Origin: Mesostigma viride
Lineage: Eukaryota > Streptophyta > Mesostigmatophyceae > Mesostigmatales > Mesostigmataceae
Assembly: GCA_009746045.1 (NCBI GenBank)
Contig: RPFO01000165.1
Location: 2,957,021-3,021,020 of the forward strand
Length of the DNA: 64,000 bases
Direction of reading: 5' to 3'
The position numbers and the translations under genes are program-made. This document shows, piece by piece, positions 1 to 10,046 of the stretch. Position 1 is the first letter of the stretch; every line of letters starts with the position of its first letter. A model generated the notes under the pieces. The model had not been told where the DNA came from. It saw only the letters and a list, made by a program, of their open reading frames with translations, and did no database searches.

Positions 1-210
1 TGGCCTCTGCTCCACTAAATATACAGATCTTTTACCTCCTGTCATTGAAGACAGAACGGACTTATCAAATCCCAAGAGACAGGGAAATTCCTAGCACTCT
101 CCAGGAATCGTAGAGGGTGGTCGTTTCTTGTCTAGAGGAGTTTCCTACAAGACCTTACTCCGTCGGTAGAGAGCGGTGGTCCCCTTTTGGTCGGGCGTCT
201 CTCCGCTTGT

Positions 211-790
211 TAATTAATTAATTAATAGACACGTGACTGCGTCACGTGAGCATAAGTCCTCAGTGGGAGGGGAACATGGGATGGAATGGATGGTATAAGC
301 TATCTAGGTCCTAGTTACAGGGGTGTGGGCACCGCGGCCCGAATCGCTATGAATGCCATACTTGGTCACACGCGGAGCCCCCACAGGCTTGGGGGTGGTC
401 TCCTTCATCACTACTTGCCATCTATCCTTGCGCACAATCTGCCTCCATATTACAGACAAACCAGGAGGTTGCCCGGGGGTGAGCCCGTCACGTCTAGTGT
501 AGCACATGTCCATGCCGAGTCTATCACGAAAAGTCCACGGGTGGCGGCCCTGCGCCGCGCGGCCGGGGGCACGCCAGGTGAGGACATATCGCCCAGGCTG
601 GGCGGGCTTGGTGCCAGCTAGTCTATCTGATGTATCTACCTGATCTGTGCGGGCCAGGTGCCCGGCTAGGCCCAGGCGCCTGTGCCTAATAATGTGGGAA
701 ACATAGGGCAAATCCCGCTTGTTCATACAGCCACAAGACTTCCTGTCTATCGGATATGGCTGTCCAATAACAGGGCCTGAAGTTTGGTTA
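211..790 (-). mobile_element. 5'-truncated LINE tail, family 1
   Basis: The minus-strand peptide contains RHRRLGLAGHLARTDQ, TYVLTW-like and KDRWQVVMKETT blocks that align with the C-terminal tail of the longer LINE at 20615-21585. The 3' end carries the perfect hairpin CACGTGACGCAGTCACGTG and then a (TTAA)n tract at 211-226. Only the last ~150 residues of the reverse transcriptase ORF are present. Confidence 0.7.
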
Positions 791-1068
791 TCAGAAATAA
801 CTTCACATTATTGGGGGCATCCGCCTGATGGCTATGGTGACAAACAGGCAAAGCTTATGTCTCCTTCGACACAGAGGAGTCCAACGCAATCTCACAGGTC
901 TCAGCCAAACAGAACACAGACGAACCGGTAAGGTTCTCTCTAGATATGCTTTACACCCCTTACCTCAGAAAGATCCTGAATGACATCAGTCAGATTACAC
1001 TAAACGCTGAACGCCAAGCTCGCATACTTGGATGTAACAGTATACACGCCATGGGTCAGAAAATACTG

Positions 1069-1368
1069 TTACAGGGGGCTTGCCCACAGGGGCTGGCGTG
1101 AGAGCCTGGACAATCGTCTTCCACCTCTTCTTGTTCTGCATATTAGCAAGGATAGATGGCAAGTAGCGATGAACGAGACCACCCCCAAGTCTGTGGGGGC
1201 TCCGCGTGTGACCGCGTGTGGCATTCATAGCCATTCGGGCCGTGGTGCCCACAACCCTGTAACTAGGACCTAGATAGCTCACATCATCCATTCCATCCCA
1301 TGTTCCGCTCCCACTGAGGACTTACGCTCACGTGACGCAGTCACGTGTCTATTAATTAATTAATTAAT
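1069..1368 (+). mobile_element. Two LINE tails joined in opposite orientation
   Basis: Bases ~1136-1368 are a plus-strand family-1 tail with the same CACGTGAC hairpin and a terminal (ATTA)n. Bases ~1069-1135 are a minus-strand piece matching the tail of the 20615-21585 LINE (it encodes KRWKTIVQALTPAPVGKPP). The junction lies near 1140. Confidence 0.6.
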
Positions 1369-1521
1369 CCACGCCCTGATCCGCCATCGCACCGTCGTCT
1401 TGCTCGATTTTGCCTCGCACACTGAAATTTTTGGTCCGTGGTACCGTCGGTACCGGCGCGAATTTTTTGGCGCGGACAAATTCGCGGGTGTCCCATCCCC
1501 TTAATTGTCTTTATTGCAAAG

Positions 1522-1644
1522 CTACTCAACCATTTCCCAGTTTTCTGGCCACACCAGTTTGTAGCTGACCAGGCGACCAGATATCATCTGGGCTGGGTCA
1601 ATGACAATGTGCCGTATGGTCTTGCGGTTCCATGTGTAGACGAT
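1522..1644 (-). CDS. Sialidase-like gene, last exon
   Basis: The acceptor CACGCAG joins VH to [14 protein letters not shown], the typical C-terminal strand, and the exon ends at the TAG at 1522. The first bases of this exon with its acceptor are copied again at about 1968-1996, on the far side of a minisatellite. Confidence 0.85.
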   Translation of the reverse strand: MVYTWNRKTIRHIVIDPAQMISGRLVSYKLVWPENWEMVE

Positions 1645-4600
1645 CTGCGTGAGGGGGGTGGTAAATGAGGATGGGGAAATGATAAACAAGCAAAGAGAAG
1701 AGGGGGACGGAGCGATCATGCGTGAGGAGGGGGGTGGTACATGAGGATGGGGAAATGATGAACAAGCAAAGAGAATGGGGTGGCGAAGGGATCATGCTTG
1801 AGGAGGGGGGCGGTACATGAGGATGGGGAATGATAAACAAGCAAAGAGAAGAGGGGAGCAGAGCGATCATGCGTGAGGAGGGGGGTGGTACATGAGGATG
1901 GGGAAATGATGAACAAGCAAAGAGAAGAGGGGAGCGGAGCAGAGCGATCATGCGTGAGGAGGGGGGTGGTTCCATGTGTAGACGATCTGCAGGGCAAGGC
2001 AGGTGAGGATGTGAGACACGTCGACGACATGTGACAGACTTAATAAGCTATCGCAAGACTAGAGATGATGTGCCAGACTGAGCGCACCCGATTGGTATAG
2101 CGGATGGGAAGCTAGTTAGGTTAATTAATCAGTCTCGTGTCCCCGTTGGGGGACCACGGAGCACTGAATTCCCCAGTTTAAGATATAGTGGACATCTCCC
2201 CAAGACGTCAATCTGTACATACATGTCCACAGCTAGTCTAAAATATGGGCCTCACATAAGGCCTCGACCTAATCTTGCACGCAAACTATGCTTACCACGC
2301 TTTTTATATTTCCTAGCTATGATTGACAAGGGTCAACCAGGATCCTACAGGGTATGGCGGGGAAAGGGCAAGAAACAACAGTTACAATACTACTGAAGAG
2401 CAAACTTCTCGCATGATGAAATACAGGCAAAACTGCAAGAAAACGTGGCCGCCATTCCCATTGCTAAATACAGTACTAAGTAGCATATACTAGACCGGTA
2501 GGATTGTGTGCACCCATCCATCCATCCATCCATCCATCCATCCATCCATCCATCCATCCATCCATCCATCCATCCATCCATCCATCCATCCACCCACCCA
2601 CCCACCCACCCACCCACCCACCAACCCACCCACCCACCCACCCACCCACCCACCCACCCACCCACCCACCCACCCACCCACCCACCCACCCACCCACCCA
2701 CCCACCCACCCACCCACCCACCCACCCACCCACCCACCCACCCACCCACCCACCCACCCACCCACCCACCCACCCACCCATCCATCCATCCATCCATCCA
2801 TCCATCCATCCATCCATCCATCTATCCATCGGGGTTAATGCTCCGTGACTCCCCAACGGGAGCACGAGCTTAATTAATTAATTAATCAATTAATTAATAT
2901 ACTAGATTAGTCCATAGTTAAGTCTATAATATCTGTGTGGTAGCAATTGAAAGAGTCGGCACCCGTTCCCGAGACATAAAAAGAGTACGTCAAATTTTCA
3001 ACTATCATTCTATTGCTAACCTTATGACGATACCGAGACCGTGTTGGACATAGCGGGAGAGGCTTGAAAGATTACAAAGGACGTACATGTACCAAGTCGT
3101 CCGATGCCTGGATCACCGAGGGGTATGAAAACTCGCCCTTGCTTGGCTCTAGCATGATCGAGGCATGCCAGTTCATCCCATCCTCAGACAGCGCGACCTG
3201 CAATGGGAAGCGCACGCCTCTCTTGCCCCTGCGCATGACATGGTTGTAGACCTGGCAGACGGCAAATCGCAAGGCCCATGGTCCAGCCCAGAAACGCCCC
3301 CGTCATCAGTACTTCCCCGATTGGCGTCGAGCGGCCCCCAACATCAGTATGTCCCCGATTGGCGTTGAAAAGCCCCGGTCATGTGACTTACTTCACCCTA
3401 TCTATTACTAGACTATGTCGCCCTGCCTCTTCATCCACCACAGCTTTGAGTGCCCTCGTACAGGTCTCACCATACTCGTGCGGGGCAGCCACTCGCGGGA
3501 ACACGAGGACCCGTGCGCATGCAAAAACACAACAGACAAAAGGGGCATGCCTGCAAAACGCACCGAAAACAGACACAAGGGGCATGCCTACAAAAACACA
3601 CCGAAAACAGACAAAAGGTGCATACCTGCGACCGTTACCCTTTTAATGCCTGCAAACGTTACAGGTGCCTAGCTTGACCGCGCAATTTGCTTCATTGGCC
3701 TTCTTGAACGGTGGGCCAGACCATTCCCGTTACGACGCTCTCTACAGGGGGTGATTCAAGTGGTGATTCTTGATCGAACCCCCCCACACATGGAGCACAC
3801 TTTGAGTGCATGTCTTTACCACACCCTTCAGCTCTGGCAGAGTTCAGCCCTGTTGTGAGGAGAATCCACCCAGATGCCCCCCCCCCTCCCACGTGCACCA
3901 CCGCACCGGCTCTCGGTCCTATTCCCCAGAATCCAGCACTCGCAAACATCTATGGCAGCTATGCAACAGGGCACGCACAAGAGTCTCAACCAAGATCAAC
4001 GTCATTGTCGGCGTGTCCGTTAGCAGCCACCACCACTACAAATCGTGGTATCGCTACAGTGGGATAGCAGTATCGCTACAATGGCAGCAGCAGCGGAGAC
4101 CCCAGCCGCAGCAGCTGCTGCTGCAGTCGCAAAAGGGAGGGTGGCGGCAAGATGGGGAGGAGGAGGAGGAAACGAAACAGTGCCGTGTGGACGGAGAGTT
4201 GGCACCCACCAGCAAATGGCGCCCATCGCGCAGTGTGACGGCGTCAATCCCCGAATTGGGGTTGGGCAAAGAGAGCTCCGATAGCGACGACCAACCCCAT
4301 GCTCCTGACTGGCTACCATCCGCATCCGACTCCGAGGCTGACTCCGAGATCGAGGGGCCTGGCTCATCCCCGCCTCCCAGGCTGGGAGAGCTGCGGTCCG
4401 CGGGAACTCCGGTGTTCATCTCCCCCGGTCCGTAACTGGCCGTCAGGATGTAGTTGCCCAGCGGGCGCGCCAGCATCTGCAGGCGGCCGCAAGGGTGTTG
4501 CAGGAACGTGGGCTGGATGGCGGGCAGCTTGCTGGGCCCGAAGGGAGGGCCGATCGTCCAGGTGGCGCCCAGGTCAGACGTCATCTCTATGTGGGACTAT

Positions 4601-7600
4601 TTTTAGGGTTGGGGCGGCGCGCGAGGGGTGTGTAGGAATATGTGATGGACACAGTGTGGCGCACGTAAATGAGGCAGTAGCGGTAAGGTGCCTAAGCACT
4701 GATCAGCAAAAGAAAACTACGTGTGAAAACGCCTGCGTCCCTTTTATCCTTGCTGATAGCCCCAGACATTGTGATGGAAGGACCATGCTCCTTCACCAAG
4801 TCAGACCCCGACAACATGTTCTCTTCAACGGCAAAGGGCCCCACACCCTGGGAAGACCCTGCCCTTGATACTCCTGCGGTATGCCCTGTAGTATACTCGT
4901 GAACTATGGCACACATTCTTTTCGCGGTCAGGGCATGTCAGGTTACTCATCGCCAAGCAGTAAAACACCAACTAATCTAATCAGCAGTCACACTCGATCG
5001 TTATCCGCCGAAAAGAGGGTGAGTCAGAGGCTCCGAGCGCATGTGATGATACCGACATGGGGTGGCGGGTTGGGGAGAAGAAGGGGAACGCCTGGCAACG
5101 CACCCGTAAATACTACGAAAGCGTAGTAGACCCCAAAAACGGAAACAGACATGATTCGCAGAAATAACATGGCGCACCAGCGCATGAAGAAACATAACGC
5201 GCCAGCACAGCACCCATAGTGAACAGAAAGAAACAAACAAACAGAAGACGGGGCATGGGCGCCAGCCCAGGGACCTACCTGCCAGCCTTTCTCCTCGGTG
5301 CTGGAGGGGCAGAGCAGGGTGCCGTTGGGCAGCAGAAGCGGCCGGTTCTTGACAGGGCCGATGCCCAGCAGCTCCTCCTCAGGGCCCCAGGTGAGGCCCT
5401 CGTCGAACGAGCGCTTGAGCTTGCCCTTCCAGCGGCTGTGCAATTTCATCCCAAGCCGTCGCACGCAAGCGCGGGTCATAGGAAAAAATAATTTAAAATA
5501 CTACTACACAAATTGATTAAATGGAATTAAAGTAAGAAACAAGTCGTGCAGAAACCCTAAACAACTCAGCAAGGGTGCGCGCATGCCATTTCAGCAGCCA
5601 TGGCGTCGATGGACGCGCAACTGGGGGCGTTGCGGGTTGTTTGCACTGGTCTGTGCGGGGAAACTGCACCAATGCAAGCAAGCTTATCAAAGGAAAGGAG
5701 ATGTAGAGGCCGATTGCCGCTGCTAAGACCATGCTTGCAGGCTGTAGGCCTAACATCATGCGTGCAGGCGCCACTGCGCAGCCTGGTGCCAGCTGTCGGC
5801 CTGCCCGCCACCCACCGTGGTATCGGCCCCGTCTTATAAAAGAGCAGGAGCGGCCCGCCTTCGGGCGCCTGCCACAGGACAGGGTTCCACGTGGGGGCCG
5901 GTTGCGCCACCTGTCGCATCGTGGAAAGGATGGCCGGTCAGGGGCAAGACACGATAATTCACTCAGACGCCACAGATGGCTACCGCGGGAGGGATCAAGA
6001 CAGACGCCACCGGTGGGGTGCCACAGGAGGGGATGACCCAAATGCCACAGATGGGCCCACAACATCACAGGCAGGATTACAGCCCCCGGTGGTGGTATGC
6101 TAAAACAGGAATACAGAGGCTTCGCAGGGCAAACCCTGTTAGCTTGCAGCGAACCAGGGAAGAAAATGGAGCTAGCGATCATCAGGTATGAAGTGGATAG
6201 AGAAAGCCATTGACAGTTGGCCAAGAAAAGAAACAAAGGCAGCTAGACATCAAAACAACTTGTCAAACGTCATTGTCAAACTTCAAAGATTAATTAAAGA
6301 AAATGAATAGTGACGTGCCTCCTTGTTCAAGCTAGCCTCGGTGGCCATAAATAGCAAACAGGAAAGTGGGTATAGATAGAGACACCCAAATAGCCATGGG
6401 GCGGTGGGCATTACCGCGTGTTACATCCATTAAGAACGTGATCATGGGTGTATATACTACTATAAATGGGTGCATATACTACTATAAATGGGTAAATTTA
6501 CTAGTATAGTTAGATGTACCGCCTCGTCCCCGGGAACCTGTGGATCCCCGCCACCTGTCGCAAGTGCTGCGTTAGCCTTGGCCTCCACACGGCCATGCGC
6601 CACCTCGAGGGGGGTGGTCCACGCGCCATTTTCGTATCGACAGACGTAGATCGCGGTGTCCGGCGCCGTCTCTCTCGTGCCTGCATGAACGCATGGGTGT
6701 ATAAGCGTGAGTGTGCTTGTATGAACGCGTTTGTGTGTAAGCGTGAGTGTGCCTGTATGAACGCGTTTGTGTATAAGCGTGAGTGTGCCTGTATGAACGC
6801 GTTTGTGTATAAGCGTGAGTGTGCCTGTATGAACGCGTTTGTGTGTAAGCGTGAGTGTGCCTGCATGAACGCGTTTGTGTATAAGCGTGAGTGTGCCTGC
6901 ATGAACGCGTTTGTGTATAAGCGTGAGTGTGCCTGCATGAACGCGTTTGTGTGTAAGCGTGAGTGTGCCTGCATGAACGCGTTTGTGTGTAAGCGTGAGT
7001 GTGCCTGCATGAACGCCAGTGTGTTGAGTAAGGGTTTCTGGCACGCGTCAGTCGGCTGACACGCCGCCGTTGGCGGCGCGTAGCAGTTGGGGGCGGGGCC
7101 CATCTAGGGCCTCCCTGTAAGGCGGAACTACCCTCATGCCTCAAGTAATATACCGGAGGATGGGGGGTGGGGGCGTGGGGCAGTCACATAATAGTTACCC
7201 TAAGGGCAACAAAACTTTAACAAAACATTTTTTATTATCAAAATCAGCTTGAGATTTAAATGGTAAGTGATTGGTACCGTCATTCACGCCTTAAGTTGGG
7301 TTCGAGGTTTTTGAGGGGTCAACCCAACTTAAGGCGTGAACCCAACTTAAGGCGTGAATGATTCTACTAAATTCTACTAATTTGAACTAAAGATACTAAA
7401 ACATACTATTCTGAACTACTTTGAACTTGTAATGCCGAAATCCTATTCGACCCAACTTGAGGCGTGAACACAACTTAAGCCAACCCAACTTAAGGCGTGA
7501 ATGACTGTACCTGATGCATCAAGCTCAAACAAAAGCTAGCACGTCTGGATGTGTATAGAACAAGAGCCCTTAGCTACAGATTATAAGACAAACTGTCTAG

Positions 7601-9965
7601 CCCCTAGATCCATTGTTGTCAAGACTCAAGACAGGTACCAGTGCTGAGTGCACCTCCCGGGGCTTGTGCCTCTAGCCTCACCACTAGCCACTATCAGTCA
7701 GTCAGTATAGCTCCAACTCATCATCCTCGTCCTCTTCAATATCATCTTCTACGTTGACTAACAGTTCAACAGCCTCTGGCCTTTTCTTTGCCCCCGTGTA
7801 GCGGTTGCCAGTCTTGCCATGTAGACGGCGTTTCACCCCCCCGTCCATCCAGTGCCGGTATGCGCGCACAAACCCCCCTCGCTTGTCAAACTCAGGAAGG
7901 GGCAGGGCATTCACACGCGTGCGCATGGCCGCATCCAGGTGCGCCTCCTACAGCAAGGTGCGCCGCTTGGACTTGATCTCGTTCATGGCGGAGAAAACCC
8001 ACCAAATGAAACCTTTTTAGGAACCCGCCTCCTTTCGACCCCACGGCCAGATGTGCCCAAAGCCCCAAACCTCGCTGAAGATCCGCGAGTCAGGTACAAG
8101 GCAATGTAATGCAGAAATAGGAAAAAATGTTGCGTAGACTTACAGATAGGCCGCTGAGGTTGATCGGCAAATTTTATTTCCTACCGCCTCAGCATGATAC
8201 CTAAACCGATGCAACCCGCAGGTTGCAAGAAAAGAAGAAAAACACTCCTACAAAATAGCAGCTGCTATTAAAATGCATCCATCGTAAGTTTACGTATGCT
8301 TTGCTTACAAAGTATCCGCTAGCGCTGCGATGGCTATCGCCACCTCGGTGGCTGCACCCAATAATTATGTTGTCTCGCGTTGGCAAGCCAGGCAGACGGG
8401 CCGGCAGGTCTTAGCATACAGTACAGTAATAAGGCACCGAACGTTCCAGAGGTGAGAGGTTCCACACGGCCAAGTGCGGCCCGCATTTCAGTCAGTCACA
8501 GTCAGTTTCAGTGCACGGAAATCTCAAGTACAATTCGGTGGGCCTGGATGGGCTTATACTTAAGACTATGTACGAATAATACATTTAGGCGCGACGAATA
8601 GAGGTTGACGCAGCGAGCCTGTACCCAGGCACATATTGACGTGCCTGACGCGTGAGGTGCACGTCAGACGACTGACGCGCAGCCTAAATTTACGCGTCAG
8701 TCGCCTGACGCGCGGCCTAAATTTACGCGTCAGCCGGCTGACGCGCGGGGTAAAATTCCTGACGCGTAAGAGCTGGCGCGTCAGCCCGCTGACGCGTGCG
8801 TAACGTTACTAAACACACTGATGAACGCGTTTGTGTATAAGCGTGAGTGTGCCTGCATGAACGCGTTTGTGTGTAAGCGTGAGTGTGCCTGCATGAACGC
8901 GTTTGTGTGTAAGCGTGAGTGTGCCTGCATGAGCGCGTTTGTGTGTAAGCGTGAGTGTGCCTGTATGAACGCGTTTGTGTGTAAGCGTGAGTGTGCCTGC
9001 ATGAGCGCGTTTGTGTATAAGCGTGAGTGTGCCTGCATGAACGCGTTTGTGTGTAAGCGTGAGTGTGCCTGCATGAACGCGTTTGTGTATAAGCGTGAGT
9101 GTGCCTGCATGAACGCGTTTGTGTGTAAGCGTGAGTGTGCCTGCATGAACGCGTTTGTGTGTAAGCGTGAGTGTGCCTGCATGAACGCGTTTGTGTGTAA
9201 GCGTGAGTGTGCCTGCATGAACGCGTTTGTGTATAAGCGTGAGTGTGCCTGCATGAACGCGTTTGTGTGTAAGCATGAGTGTGCCTGCATGAACGCGTTT
9301 GTGTGTAAGCGTGAGTGTGCCTGCATGAACGCGTTTGTGTATAAGCGTGAGTGTGCCTGCATGAACGCGTTTGTGTGTAAGCGTGAGTGTGCCTGCATGA
9401 ACGCGTTTGTGTATAAGCGTGAGTGTGCCTGCATGAACGCGTTTGTGTGTAAGCGTGAGTGTGCCTGCATGAACGCGTTTGTGTGTAAGCGTGAGTGTGC
9501 CTGCATGAACGCGTTTGTGTATAAGCGTGAGTGTGCCTGCATGAACGCGTTTGTGTGTAAGCGTGAGTGTGTGAGTGTGTGAGTGTGTGAGTGTGTGAGT
9601 GTGTGAGTGTGTGAGTGTGTGAGTGTGTGAGTGTGTGAGTGTGTGAGTGTGTGAGTGCGTGAGTGTGTGAGTGTGTGAGTGTGTGAGTGTGTGAGTGTGT
9701 GAGTGTGTGAGTGTGTGAGTGTGTGAGTGTGTGAGTGTGTGAGTGTGTGTGAGAGAGTGTGTGAGTGTGTGTGTGAGAGTGTATGTGTGTGTGTGCATGA
9801 ACGCATTTGTGTATAAGTGTGAGTGTGTGAGTGTGTGAGTGTGTGAGTGTGTGAGTGTGTGAGTGTGTGCGTGTGTGCGTGTGTGAGTGAGTGAGTGTGT
9901 GTATGTGTATGTGTGTGTATGTGTGTGTGCGTGTGAGAGTGAGAGAGAGAGAGACAGAGAGAGAC

Positions 9966-10046
<81 letters not shown>

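Noticed and set aside
2390-2873. Long frames of MDGW/VGGW and HPPT repeats
   Set aside because: Pure products of the CATC/CACC microsatellite, open in all frames.
6460-7144. Long frames across the 36-bp repeat ([19 protein letters not shown])
   Set aside because: The unit is a multiple of three, so all frames stay open; only the exon 2 part of the minus frame matches a protein family.
6681-9567. CRISPR-like array
   Set aside because: The 36-bp units are contiguous with no unique spacers, in a eukaryotic intron.
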